Positions 1 to 7,856 of a stretch of 64,000 nt of DNA are shown one piece after another. The translations under genes and the position numbers were made by a program. The notes below the pieces were generated by a model that was given only the letters and a program-made list of their open reading frames with translations, was not told where the DNA came from and searched no databases. Every line of letters begins with the position of its first letter. Position 1 is the first letter of the stretch. This DNA comes from an uncultured Rhodoferax sp. (lineage in GTDB: Bacteria; Pseudomonadota; Gammaproteobacteria; Burkholderiales; Burkholderiaceae_C): the NCBI RefSeq assembly GCF_946221635.1, contig NZ_CAMIHB010000009.1, positions 62,001 to 126,000 on the forward strand, in the 5' to 3' direction.

Positions 1-315
1 GGCTTGGTCGCAGAATTTGCGATAAAAAACGGGGTGATGAGCTTTACCGAAACGCTAGACTTTGACGTGTCTGACGATGGCGTGCGAAATCGAATTTTTG
101 AGGCTCAAGCTAAGTGTTTGGTCATGAAAACCGCTATCGAGACTTTTGGATCAAACACTGGACGCCACATTGTGGTTGCCGGAGCGAGCAGCTCACATGC
201 TGCTCGCTCCGTGGATTTGCTATCCACAGTAGGTAATCTCTACGCTTTAGAAAATTCTGCTGACATGGCTGCATATTTCAAGGCAATGGAGAGGTCTGCT
301 AGTCACATCGGCTAA
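1..315 (+). CDS. hypothetical protein, possibly 5'-truncated by the window edge
   Basis: An open frame runs from the first base to a TAA at 313-315 (about 103 residues). A TTG at position 4 could be a start, but no ribosome binding site can be judged, so the gene may begin upstream. I do not recognise the family. The protein is soluble-looking with a Ser/Ala-rich centre (GASSSHAARS), and that stretch is encoded by a perfect 12-bp inverted repeat at 181-210. A terminator-like hairpin follows at 342-368, which supports a real gene end. It lies in the mobile element, left of the XRE regulator. Confidence 0.45.
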   Translation, partial: GLVAEFAIKNGVMSFTETLDFDVSDDGVRNRIFEAQAKCLVMKTAIETFGSNTGRHIVVAGASSSHAARSVDLLSTVGNLYALENSADMAAYFKAMERSASHIG

Positions 316-341
316 TCTCAAATAGCAAGCATTGATCACCT

Positions 342-368
342 AAAGCGCCTGCATTTTGCGGGCGTTTA
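342..368 (+). terminator. putative rho-independent terminator
   Basis: A seven-pair GC-rich stem (346-352 with 358-364, one G-T pair) closes a five-base loop. It is extended outward by A-T pairs and ends in a short TTT. It lies just after the hypothetical gene ending at 315 and could also work on the other strand, for the regulator ending at 427. Confidence 0.5.
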
Positions 369-426
369 CATTTGAAATTGGCCCTCGTCTGGCGTTCTGA
401 TTGGAGTCATGAGCTGTCATCGTGCT

Positions 427-759
427 TTACTTCGAAGCAAGCTGCTCTATGAACCTTTGAATTTGACGATTGCGCTCTCCTGTACCCAACCGATGCAGGG
501 CAAGCAATAACGCTGCAACTCTGTCGTCTTCACAGTACAGATAGGCCAGCGGCGCTCCCATGGCATGAGCAATGAGTCGTGCAGTTGCCACAGGTGGTTC
601 ATGCACCCCAAGTTCGTAGCGGCTGATCCGCGCACGGCTACTCGACTCGTCGATCCCAATCGCCACGCCAATCCTTTCTTGCGACCAGCCTAACTCTTCA
701 CGTAGCATCTTCAACCGTCGTCCGACGATTGGTGTGGTGAGAGGGCTATTGCTCGACAT
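427..759 (-). CDS. XRE-family helix-turn-helix transcriptional regulator
   Basis: A 110-residue protein. Residues about 10-72 form a Cro/CI-type HTH (RLKMLREELGWSQERIGVAIG, then SRARISRYELG and PPVATARLIAHAMG). The tail is helical. I chose the ATG at 759-757 because the HTH starts right after it; the frame stays open to 918 but the added residues look unrelated. The start codon lies inside a perfect 23-bp palindrome (757-779), so the protein probably represses its own gene and the divergent operon at 826. No peptidase or sensor domain is present, so an inducing signal cannot be read from the sequence. Confidence 0.85.
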   Translation of the reverse strand: MSSNSPLTTPIVGRRLKMLREELGWSQERIGVAIGIDESSSRARISRYELGVHEPPVATARLIAHAMGAPLAYLYCEDDRVAALLLALHRLGTGERNRQIQRFIEQLASK

Positions 760-779
760 GTAACGAGTCTCGTTACATG
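757..779. promoter_or_regulatory. operator palindrome O1 (11-bp arms, 1-bp centre)
   Basis: The arms 757-767 and 769-779 are exact reverse complements (core GTAACG-N5-CGTTAC) around base 768. The site covers the start codon of the XRE regulator and lies between two divergent genes. It is a likely binding site for that regulator. Binding is inferred from position and symmetry only. Confidence 0.7.
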
Positions 780-792
780 GGCAATAATTGTC

Positions 793-809
793 GTCACGTA
801 ATACGTTAC
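793..809. promoter_or_regulatory. operator-like palindrome O2
   Basis: GTCACG-N5-CGTTAC repeats the O1 core with one mismatch and the same five-base spacer. Its centre (801) lies 33 bp from that of O1, about three helical turns, so two dimers could sit on the same DNA face. It lies directly upstream of the ribosome binding site of the gene at 826. Confidence 0.6.
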
Positions 810-825
810 AAAAGGGGAGATGAAA

Positions 826-1518
826 ATGGATGCTGTCCTTGGCTTGGGTCTGCTCGTTCTGGGTGTATTTGTCTACTTTCTGCCCGGCATCGTGGCCCAC
901 ATGCGTGGTCATCACCAAGAAAACGCCATTGTCTTGCTGAACCTATTTTTGGGCTGGACATTTATTGGTTGGGTCGCTGCGCTAGTGTGGTCAGCAACAG
1001 CCGTGCAATCTGTCGCACTCAGCGGCGATGGGGCGCAAACACGGCCTGCAGCGCCGCTATTTCCGAAGTTGATCGTCGGACTGCTTTTACTGGGCGTGCT
1101 TGCTATTGGTGGCGGTTACCTTGGGTACACCATGATGCGCCAAGAAATTGCCAAGGATGACCGTGAGACTCCCCCTTCGCCGGCTGTCAGTCAGGCTGCA
1201 GAGCCTACAGCACAAACAACGACGTACCTGCCGGTAGATTCCATGGTTGTTGATCTGGCTGATAAGGATGAAAGCCGGGTGGCACAAATCGGCGTGACTC
1301 TGGCTTTGCGTAGCAAAAGTGATGTGGCGCGCATCAACGCGGTATTGCCCGCACTACGCTCACAGATGATGGCTTTGATTTCACAACAACGTTACGCAGA
1401 TTTGCTGACAAGCGAGGGGAAAGAGCAGTTGGCAAGCGAATTGCTCGACCTTGCCAATGCCCTTGTTCACGAACATGCGGTATCAGCCGTCCTTTACAGC
1501 GCTTTCGTACTCCAGTGA
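826..1518 (+). CDS. membrane protein: superinfection-immunity-like (Imm) domain fused to a FliL-like domain
   Basis: A 230-residue protein with three predicted membrane segments (about 4-24, 34-58, 81-103). The first 60 residues resemble the small superinfection immunity family named after phage T4 Imm (GHHQENAIVLLNLFLGWTFIGW, motif at 28-49). After the third segment, residues about 134-230 match the FliL pattern: LPVDSMVVDLAD, then LPALRSQMMALISQQ, LLTSEGKEQLASELL and the ending VLYSAFVLQ. FliL is a periplasmic stomatin-like flagellar protein, but no flagellar gene is nearby. I chose the ATG at 826 over 820 because the GGGGAG at 814-819 is correctly spaced only for 826. It is the first gene of the cargo operon. 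Domain calls are by eye; I do not know this fusion. Confidence 0.75.
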   Translation: MDAVLGLGLLVLGVFVYFLPGIVAHMRGHHQENAIVLLNLFLGWTFIGWVAALVWSATAVQSVALSGDGAQTRPAAPLFPKLIVGLLLLGVLAIGGGYLGYTMMRQEIAKDDRETPPSPAVSQAAEPTAQTTTYLPVDSMVVDLADKDESRVAQIGVTLALRSKSDVARINAVLPALRSQMMALISQQRYADLLTSEGKEQLASELLDLANALVHEHAVSAVLYSAFVLQ

Positions 1519-1601
1519 CCTACCATAAGTTGTCAACCGCCATCGGGAGCCTCTCGTTCAAGCAAGCTATAGTCGTCTAACAATTCGAACTAGGGGAGAA
1601 A

Positions 1602-2618
1602 ATGCAAGTGCTCAAAATCATGAGCTTGCTGGCAGGGTACATCGTTACCACAGTTGCCAATGCAGGCACGGTGAACGTCGCCAACTCATTTGTTGGCTCC
1701 ATGACATTCAATGAGGTCATCGAAGCCCATCAGTACAAGTTGCTTCCCCTCGGTGCATGGCGGGCTGGTGACAAGCTAGCCATTCAGGTCGGTGCTCGCA
1801 ATGCTGTTTTCAACGACATTACAGCTTGCATCCTGACTGAGGATGAAGCGCGAAACTATCAACCTCGCGGCGGATGCAGAGGGCGCGTCAAGACCATGAC
1901 CCCATTCATGCTGCAGTGGCAGGTCGAAGCGGAGGCCAAGCATTTTCTTGTCCTTGATAACACTTACGCCAACTTCATCAAGAAGACTGTCGGCGTGGAC
2001 GTGAAATATCAAAAATTCTTAAACCAGCAGGAAGTGTCCAACTTGGCGATGCCATTCGAAAGCATCCGAGCAAGTATCGACAGAACTTTTGAGAACGCAG
2101 ATTTCAATATCAACGTCAAACCCTGTGGTGAGTCAAATGCATATTCCGACCACAGAACAGCGGACATAACAATCTGTTCAGAAATCATGAGCGATTTGCA
2201 GCGCAACCCCGGGGCACTGACTGCAACGCTATTGCACGAGTACGGGCACTCTCTGTTGAACAGGTGGGGTGAGCCGGGGTCTAGCGAAGAGGATATGGCG
2301 GATCAGTTCGCCACAGTATCACTGCTCCGGGCGGGCGACAAAGGCCGTGAGCTATTGCTGCAATGGATTCAATTCTGGGCACAGCGGGATTCCCGAGCAG
2401 AAGCTCAAAATCAACTCATCCGTGGCGACACGCATTCCTTGTCCATTCAGCGGGCTAGGAACATTCAACAGGCGATGAACTTTCCTGAAGAGTTGACCCG
2501 ACGCTGGAACAAGATGCTATATCGCCACATGACGAAGCAGGCATTGCAGCAAACAGTCAATCAACCACGCAAATCTGATGACGTAGACCTGGCTCAGGAC
2601 GCACTGCGAAGCAAGTAG
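1602..2618 (+). CDS. secreted DUF4344-like zinc metallopeptidase
   Basis: A 338-residue protein. Residues 1-21 form a signal peptide ending ANA, so export to the periplasm is likely. HEYGH at 212-216 is an HExxH zinc site, followed about a dozen residues on by an EEDMADQFA segment that can give the third ligand, as in DUF4344-type peptidases. A GGGGAG before the ATG is a good ribosome binding site. The last 40 residues are charged and look disordered. It is the middle gene of the cargo operon, 83 bp after the Imm-FliL gene and 9 bp before the NERD gene. The substrate is unknown; a role in acting on an incoming phage or competing cell is only a guess from context. Confidence 0.7.
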   Translation: MQVLKIMSLLAGYIVTTVANAGTVNVANSFVGSMTFNEVIEAHQYKLLPLGAWRAGDKLAIQVGARNAVFNDITACILTEDEARNYQPRGGCRGRVKTMTPFMLQWQVEAEAKHFLVLDNTYANFIKKTVGVDVKYQKFLNQQEVSNLAMPFESIRASIDRTFENADFNINVKPCGESNAYSDHRTADITICSEIMSDLQRNPGALTATLLHEYGHSLLNRWGEPGSSEEDMADQFATVSLLRAGDKGRELLLQWIQFWAQRDSRAEAQNQLIRGDTHSLSIQRARNIQQAMNFPEELTRRWNKMLYRHMTKQALQQTVNQPRKSDDVDLAQDALRSK

Positions 2619-2627
2619 CCTTCACAA

Positions 2628-3311
2628 ATGAATGCGGCAATGTGGACTGCGTTTGATGGACGCTACATCATGAATCTACTGCACGCATACTGGTGGGCAC
2701 TCTTACCGTGCGCCGCGCTCTTGGGCTATGTATACCGAGGTCGCAGAGAATACTGGTACGCGAATAGAGGGGAGGCTCTTGTTCGCAAAGCGCTCATTCA
2801 GCAATTGCCGCCTGACTCTTGGCACCTATTGAACAACGTCACCTTGCAATTGGCAGAGGGCACCACACAAATTGATCACGTGCTGGTGTCCCGCTATGGT
2901 GTATTCGTCATTGAAACCAAGCACTACAAGGGCTGGTTGTTCGGCGATGAAAAGTCGAAGCAATGGGCGCAGGTGATTTATCGGCGCAAGCACCGTTTTC
3001 AAAATCCTCTGCACCAGAACTATAGGCATCTGAAGGCGGTTCAAGACCTGTTGGATTTTCTGCCTCCCGAAAAGGTCATTGGTGTAGTGGTGTTTACGGG
3101 TGACGCGGAGTTCAAGTCTCACCAGCCAGCAGGTGTGTATTCTTTAGCGACTCTCGTGACCTACCTAAAAGGGCTGGACGAACAGTACATATCTGAGAAT
3201 CGGATGCAATTTTGTGTTGGTCGCTTAGAGTGCAAACGCCTTGCACTGACACGCGAAACAGACATTGAGCACCGCGCTAATCTTGAAGCAAGGCATGGTG
3301 CAAAGTCGTAA
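2628..3311 (+). CDS. membrane-anchored NERD (nuclease-related) domain protein
   Basis: A 227-residue protein with one N-terminal membrane segment (about 16-36) and a NERD domain from about 43 to 150. The domain shows GEALVRKAL, IDHVLVSRYGVFVIETK and later HQNYRHLKAVQDLL. Asp83, Glu96 and Lys98 fit the PD-(D/E)XK-like core known for NERD proteins, so it may cut or bind nucleic acid. Start choice is open: ATG 2628, 2640 and 2670 are all in frame; the last would still keep the membrane segment. It ends the cargo operon. NERD domains occur in mobile elements and defence genes, but a role here is inferred. Confidence 0.8.
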   Translation: MNAAMWTAFDGRYIMNLLHAYWWALLPCAALLGYVYRGRREYWYANRGEALVRKALIQQLPPDSWHLLNNVTLQLAEGTTQIDHVLVSRYGVFVIETKHYKGWLFGDEKSKQWAQVIYRRKHRFQNPLHQNYRHLKAVQDLLDFLPPEKVIGVVVFTGDAEFKSHQPAGVYSLATLVTYLKGLDEQYISENRMQFCVGRLECKRLALTRETDIEHRANLEARHGAKS

Positions 3312-3346
3312 TAACTAGCCCGCGCTCTTTTCGGACTGTTCTGTCC

Positions 3347-3550
3347 CTAGTCGTCATCGTCCATGTCGCGCGGTGCTGTGCTGCGCTGCGTTTCTGAGTA
3401 AATGGGTAGGCCTATGTCGGTCAGGAACAACCGCATCTGCCGCGCCAGCATCATCGCTGCACCCTTGCTTTCCATGGTCACAATGCACTGCCTGGCACCG
3501 CTGCTCAGGTGCACTCTTTCCTCTTGTTGCTTAATCCGAATCAGATACAT
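3347..3550 (-). CDS. small hypothetical protein
   Basis: A 67-residue protein with a basic, beta-like N-terminal half (MYLIRIKQQEERVHLSS) and an acidic C-terminus (DMDDDD). I do not recognise it. Its ATG at 3550 overlaps the end of the upstream gene by 10 bases, so translation is probably coupled. It is the last gene of the leftward element module, tail to tail with the NERD gene. Confidence 0.55.
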   Translation of the reverse strand: MYLIRIKQQEERVHLSSGARQCIVTMESKGAAMMLARQMRLFLTDIGLPIYSETQRSTAPRDMDDDD

Positions 3551-4020
3551 GGTGCGTCCTGCTGAATGATGATTTTTATGGGGCGTAGGGGGTTAGGGGG
3601 CACCAGCCCAACAAGCTCCGCCAATGCACTGAGTGCGTTGACCTTCTGCATTGCGCTGCTGGCAGGGCTGTCGGCTTGCTGGTAGAGCCGCCAGATCACC
3701 CACTGGTGCAGGTGTTCCCGCACCTGCTGCGGTGTGGGGTCGATGCCTGCGTACACAGTGCCCTCCCTGTAGGGGTTGCCGCAGTGCATGCTTGCATGCC
3801 GCGCGTTAGCGGGTGTTCGCTCCGCCCTTACAAACCCTTCCCGCATGTGGCGCACCCAGTCCACGACCCTTTGCCACACTGCACCGGGTAGCTCTCCGGG
3901 TCTGCCCACAATGGTGGTGCCCCTACCTTCAAGCCAAACAATAAACCGCGTGGGCTGCGGTAGGATGGTGTCGTAGTGGACGATGAGCCTGTTTGCTTCG
4001 TCCCGGTATGTGGTGTTCAT
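3541..4020 (-). CDS. hypothetical protein of the mobile element
   Basis: A 159-residue soluble protein of unknown family. It is rich in Trp, Arg and Pro and has no membrane segment or clear motif. I chose the ATG at 4020-4018 because it overlaps the TGA of the upstream HTH gene (ATGA), which suggests coupled translation. The longer open frame to 4077 would run deep into that gene. It belongs to the leftward module 5615 to 3347. Confidence 0.65.
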   Translation of the reverse strand: MNTTYRDEANRLIVHYDTILPQPTRFIVWLEGRGTTIVGRPGELPGAVWQRVVDWVRHMREGFVRAERTPANARHASMHCGNPYREGTVYAGIDPTPQQVREHLHQWVIWRLYQQADSPASSAMQKVNALSALAELVGLVPPNPLRPIKIIIQQDAPCI

Positions 4021-4616
4021 TGTGTTACCTCTGCTGGCTGGTGGACGAGCAGGGGTTGCCCCCCGTACAGCTTCCACTTGATTGCTTCAAGTTCTTGAAC
4101 AGTAAGGTGGCTCAGGTCGGGGCCTGCTTCCTCTGTGACCACAGTAAGTTCCTGCTGTGCGGGTGCATCCAGTCCCAGCAGCTTTGCACGACGCTCCAGC
4201 AGCCGCACGCAGGTCGCAATCGCTGCCAGCTTGGGCGCTTTGTCCTGCATCACTGTGGTCAGCACCTCGCCCGTGGCAGGGTCGCAAACGGTTTCGCCGT
4301 TGTCGTCCAGCACCGGGACATAGACGACTTTGCCGTTTGCAATCAGCGGGTGAAACGCCCGCACAGTTTCCATGGCTTGCGCCAGAAGTTCCTCCACTCG
4401 TGCAAGCTCCAGCGCCCGCAGTTCTTCCGCTGGCCCCTTGACCATCGCGGTGAGTGCGTTGCTTATGACGCGCTTGACGGTTGAGGGAACGACACCCATG
4501 TGGTCAGCGATCTCGTCCACCGTCGAACCCTCCACGCGCATGCGCAGCATCTCCGCACGCCGCCGCGCCTGCTCGATTGACCTTGCGCCTGTCTTGGACT
4601 GAATACCTGTTGCCAT
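4017..4616 (-). CDS. HTH-domain phage protein, terminase-small-subunit-like
   Basis: A 199-residue protein. An N-terminal helix-turn-helix covers about residues 10-50 (ARRRAEMLRMRVEGSTVDEI then GVVPSTVKRVISNAL), followed by long helices. The C-terminal half holds a RLLERRAKLLGLDAP stretch, which I associate with small terminase subunits and other phage packaging proteins. If so, it would bind DNA and may direct packaging of the element by a helper phage. The ATG at 4616 follows GAGAGAAG at a good distance; the frame is open to 4757 but lacks a better start. It could instead be a plain DNA-binding regulator. Confidence 0.55.
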   Translation of the reverse strand: MATGIQSKTGARSIEQARRRAEMLRMRVEGSTVDEIADHMGVVPSTVKRVISNALTAMVKGPAEELRALELARVEELLAQAMETVRAFHPLIANGKVVYVPVLDDNGETVCDPATGEVLTTVMQDKAPKLAAIATCVRLLERRAKLLGLDAPAQQELTVVTEEAGPDLSHLTVQELEAIKWKLYGGQPLLVHQPAEVTQ

Positions 4617-4725
4617 TACTTCTCTCTCAAAAAAGGTGTCCGCCCCAAGGTGTGCTGGCCTCTGTCGGACAATGCGGGGTTGCTTTGAAAGGAGGGGCGA
4701 CTCACCGCATAAAGCCCCGGGGCGC

Positions 4726-5418
4726 TCAGGCGAAGAACCGAACCTGAGCGTCTTCAATCAACGCGTCGTAAAACTGTTTCCACTGACCCGCACAGTCCTT
4801 GGCGGGGTCTTGTCCCCCGGCGTACTGGGGTTCCGGTGCCGGTTGCATCGCCTGCTGTGCTTGCACAGTCAGCAGCGCGGGCACGTCCAAGCGCTCTTTG
4901 CTCGCGTCCGTTGCTGCCAAGCTGTATTCAGCGAAGGCGATGCCGCGCAGGACGTTGCGCTGCGCCCATAGGTTTTTCTCCTGCTGCAGGATGCCCACTG
5001 CAAGCCGTTCCCCTTCGAGACGCAGGACTGCAAGCGCATGCTTCCTGACCACAGCAACGGCATGCGCCAAGTTGTCTTCAAGTTGCTTGGTTTCGCGCTG
5101 GAGCTGGTCGCGTGCGGTGGTTGCCACAGTGAGCCGGGTTACTGCTGCTTCGCGCATTTCTGCCGATGCTTTGGTGGGGCTGGCAATTGCCAGTTCTGCA
5201 CCTTGCAGCAATTGGTCTGCCAGTGCCGCCGCTGTTTGGGCTGCGTTGGCTGCAGCGTGAGCATTGCCTCTGTGGACTTCGCTTTCCAGTTCGCCAACCA
5301 ATGCGTTAGCGCGTGCCAGTGCTGCGAGGTGCCCTGTGACCCTATCCGTTGCGTCTTCCCGCGCCGTGATCGCCGCAGCAAGCTGTTGGCGGGCTTCTGT
5401 TTCAGTGCTCATGTTCAT
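4726..5418 (-). CDS. coiled-coil protein of the mobile element
   Basis: A 230-residue, Ala/Glu/Gln-rich, almost fully helical protein. Heptad-like repeats cover about residues 5-150 (EARQQLAAAITAREDA and on). The C-terminus is less regular. No enzymatic motif is visible. Two starts compete: ATG 5418 overlaps the TGA of the upstream gene as ATGA, while ATG 5412 is six bases after AAGGA and fits ribosome binding better (228 residues). The family is unknown. A scaffold or nucleoid-type role is possible but cannot be read from sequence. Confidence 0.65.
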   Translation of the reverse strand: MNMSTETEARQQLAAAITAREDATDRVTGHLAALARANALVGELESEVHRGNAHAAANAAQTAAALADQLLQGAELAIASPTKASAEMREAAVTRLTVATTARDQLQRETKQLEDNLAHAVAVVRKHALAVLRLEGERLAVGILQQEKNLWAQRNVLRGIAFAEYSLAATDASKERLDVPALLTVQAQQAMQPAPEPQYAGGQDPAKDCAGQWKQFYDALIEDAQVRFFA

Positions 5419-5615
5419 TCCTTCTGTTTGGTGGTGGGTTGGTCTGCAGACAGCGCCAGCCGCTCAATTACTTCTCGCTGGCTCACACCGTCGGCGGTCG
5501 CCTTCCGTGCAATTGCTTGGTGTGCCATGGGCGAGATGAAAACGTTGAGGCGTTTTGCACCAGCGTCCAATTGGCGGATGCGGTAGAGGTGTTGGCGGGT
5601 GGCGTTTGTTTGCAT
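5415..5615 (-). CDS. small ribbon-helix-helix-like protein
   Basis: A 66-residue basic protein. Its layout fits a ribbon-helix-helix DNA-binding fold: a short strand (AKRLNVFISP), then two helices (AHQAIARKATADG, QREVIERLALS). Such proteins regulate transcription or partition small elements. It is the first gene of the leftward module 5615 to 3347, so it may control that module from the 5616-6234 region. The TGA overlaps the next ATG. Confidence 0.6.
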   Translation of the reverse strand: MQTNATRQHLYRIRQLDAGAKRLNVFISPMAHQAIARKATADGVSQREVIERLALSADQPTTKQKE

Positions 5616-6234
5616 AGCTGCAGTTTTGCCGTTACTGCGTTACCCGGCAGCCGCAATTTGGGTTCTCCGTCAAACCCTGCCGCCACCTGCCCTTAGCCAC
5701 AGGGTGCAGCAGGTAGCTCCAGCCCGTGCAATTCCGGCAAACACGTACAAACCAGTTACTTGCCTTTACAGACGACTCATAAACCGCATAGAAATCAACG
5801 ACATGGAAAACCAGCGCCAGTTATTCCGAATACGATGGGCTGGGCTTTGTCGCTGCGTGGGGCGGGGTGGTGGAAGCATGAAAAACGCGTTTTAAGCGCT
5901 TGGCAGCGGTGCCAGCACCTACCCCTGCGGGGCGGGTGTTTACGGCTGTTGCTGCACTGTTTTTCACCCTTGCTGGTACCCTGCCGCTGCCCTGTGCTGG
6001 GGCATGGCTATGGGGTGCATGGCTGGCTCGCCTCCGGCCCCTGTATGGGTTGCATAGCCACAGTGTGCACCGGTCCCGGTACGAACTGCACGTTTTTGGA
6101 ATCCCTGCTATCCCTGCCTTGCGCGTACGGTGCACTTGTAAACACTGCGCAGTAGAGAGGAGCAATTTTTATTTGTGTATTGTGTGCCCAAGGCAGTCTT
6201 AGCAGGGATGGTGTGTTCATCCCTGCTATCCCTG
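5616..6234. other. 619-bp region without a convincing gene: leader plus iteron cluster
   Basis: No open frame here has a credible start or protein-like composition; frames of 100-130 residues exist on both strands but are Cys/Pro/Arg-rich and overlap each other. The right end holds five copies of a 9-bp repeat and a hairpin. The left end must hold the promoter of the leftward module starting at 5615. Its place beside a replication gene makes it a candidate origin. Confidence 0.5.
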
Positions 6235-6236
6235 CT
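6101..6236. repeat. five 9-bp iteron-like repeats (ATCCCTGCT)
   Basis: Copies lie at 6101-6109, 6110-6118 (last base C), 6219-6227 and 6228-6236, as two head-to-tail pairs. One inverted copy lies at 6201-6209. The inverted copy and the third copy form an 11-bp perfect stem (6200-6210 with 6218-6228) with a seven-base loop. The stop codon of the DUF3987 gene (6237-6235) is made from the last copy. Tandem short repeats beside a replication gene are typical of iterons; terminator or regulator sites are alternatives. Confidence 0.6.
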
Positions 6237-7854
6237 AATTTCGCTCCTTTATTAACTCCACCACGGCAGCACGGCGAGCACGGTGCATCTCCCCCTCGCG
6301 GGCGAAAAGCTGGAAGACCTTGGGGTGAACCGAGTACCTGGCCGGAACACCGCCATAGGTTCGTCCGCCGGTGAATGTGGTAATCCAATCAGCATCCTGC
6401 AAAATTTCAAGCGCGGACTGACGTAGCCTGTCGTCAGCATTCCTGAACCCATTAGCGTGCTGGTTCATCCATTCGCGGTTGATTGTGGGAATTGGCTTGT
6501 CCACCGCCACTATTGACCTAGCGATAGCCTGAGCCAGGTCGAATGCGGGCGAGGATGCGAGGATGGCTGAATACAGGTAGTAGGCGTGCTTACGAACCCG
6601 GCGCATGAATCGAATCGCGTAGCTCATAGTCTCTGCGTCAATTTCGGGGCCAACTTGCCGACCCGAAAAGACATGGAAGGTCAGCGCCACTTCGGCAAGC
6701 ATCCCCGGATGCTTGCCCATGTGGGATGCAAAAGCGGGAGTCATGCTTTCTGTGGCCACCGTCAGCGTCTGCTGCTCCTTCTCCTCGGCTTTGAACATTG
6801 CGCGGGCTTCGGGGCTGAACCGAATGCGGTGCTGGTGGTAATCGCTAGTGAACTGATACGCCCAACGAATCACCGCCGCCCAAGTTTCAATCGCGGCGGA
6901 ACAGTCCCCTTCCGCTTCCAAGTTGCGCGGTGCCATGATGCAGGGGATGAACCGCTGAATCAGTCCGTCCTCGGGCATCTTCTTCATCTGCATTGCAAGG
7001 CCATCGGGCGTGCACGCAGCAAGTACCGATGCGCCCCAATTGGGAACCAGTGTGTAGCCGTGGCGAGCGTAGCCGTTGCCAACGCGGTCAATTTGCCTAG
7101 GTCCACCATCCCGAAGCTGCAACATGTCGCCGCGATTTTTTGCTGCATCGCCTTTGTCGGCGCAATCGATAGCACCAATCCAGCTAGAAAATTCCTCGGT
7201 GAGCATCAGAATGCCGCGAGGGTTGCTCTTCAGCGTGCGGGTTAGTGATGGCACATTGGTGTCACTGGTGAACAGAGCTGGTATAGGCGTTTCCTTGCCT
7301 TTTTCTGCCTCCGCGTTCTCCTTTTCCCAGTTGGAAAACAGTGCCATGTGAAGTTGTTTGATGGGGTCAGTTGCAGGTCGGATAGTGGGCGACTTGCCGC
7401 CGCTGGGCGGGGCGCACAAGAAAGACCAGAGGCGGGCCGATACGACCCAGCGGGAGCCGGGGTTTACGTCCAGTTGAAGGCGGTCATCAATGATGGAAGC
7501 CGCTGCCGTAGTAGCCGCCACGATCATCCCACTGTGGTCAATACCTGTGGCGAGGGAAAAGGCGTGCGCGAATTGGGCGATGGGCGGGGGCGCTTCGTCC
7601 AGTTCAAACGGCTGCGGCACGGGCTTGGATAGAAGATCGCGCGGAGTGCGGGCGAAAAATTCATTTGCTAACTTTTCGCCCAACTTTTTCGCAGCGTCAT
7701 CCGCATCGAACGCAGGTGCGGCAGGTTTGTCGGCAGGGGGCTTATCTGCCGTTTCGTCCCACCACATCCCGCCGCCATTCCTGTGCCCGTGTGCTTCACT
7801 TTTAGGAGTGCTCGCATTGTGAAAACCATTTTGAGGTGGAGGTATTGCGACCAT
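6235..7854 (-). CDS. DUF3987-type primase/helicase-like replication protein
   Basis: A 539-residue protein. The first 75 residues are Pro/Ala/Asp-rich and look disordered. The DUF3987 core follows: a helical part (IAQFAHAFSLATGID), an ATP-loop-like FLCAPPSGGKSP at about 144-155, then LMLTEEFSSWI and RQIDRVGNGY. The GGKS stretch is a Walker-A variant. Proteins of this family sit in phage satellites and integrative elements, where they are thought to act in replication as helicase or primase partners. The ATG at 7854 follows the upstream stop by two bases. Its gene ends inside the iteron cluster. Confidence 0.8.
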   Translation of the reverse strand: MVAIPPPQNGFHNASTPKSEAHGHRNGGGMWWDETADKPPADKPAAPAFDADDAAKKLGEKLANEFFARTPRDLLSKPVPQPFELDEAPPPIAQFAHAFSLATGIDHSGMIVAATTAAASIIDDRLQLDVNPGSRWVVSARLWSFLCAPPSGGKSPTIRPATDPIKQLHMALFSNWEKENAEAEKGKETPIPALFTSDTNVPSLTRTLKSNPRGILMLTEEFSSWIGAIDCADKGDAAKNRGDMLQLRDGGPRQIDRVGNGYARHGYTLVPNWGASVLAACTPDGLAMQMKKMPEDGLIQRFIPCIMAPRNLEAEGDCSAAIETWAAVIRWAYQFTSDYHQHRIRFSPEARAMFKAEEKEQQTLTVATESMTPAFASHMGKHPGMLAEVALTFHVFSGRQVGPEIDAETMSYAIRFMRRVRKHAYYLYSAILASSPAFDLAQAIARSIVAVDKPIPTINREWMNQHANGFRNADDRLRQSALEILQDADWITTFTGGRTYGGVPARYSVHPKVFQLFAREGEMHRARRAAVVELIKERN

Positions 7855-7856
7855 GA

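Noticed and set aside
5760..6388. Open frames of 100-131 residues on both strands in the gene-free element region
   Set aside because: They overlap each other, lack good starts, are Cys/Pro/Arg-rich and one runs into the DUF3987 gene; the iteron cluster explains the region better.
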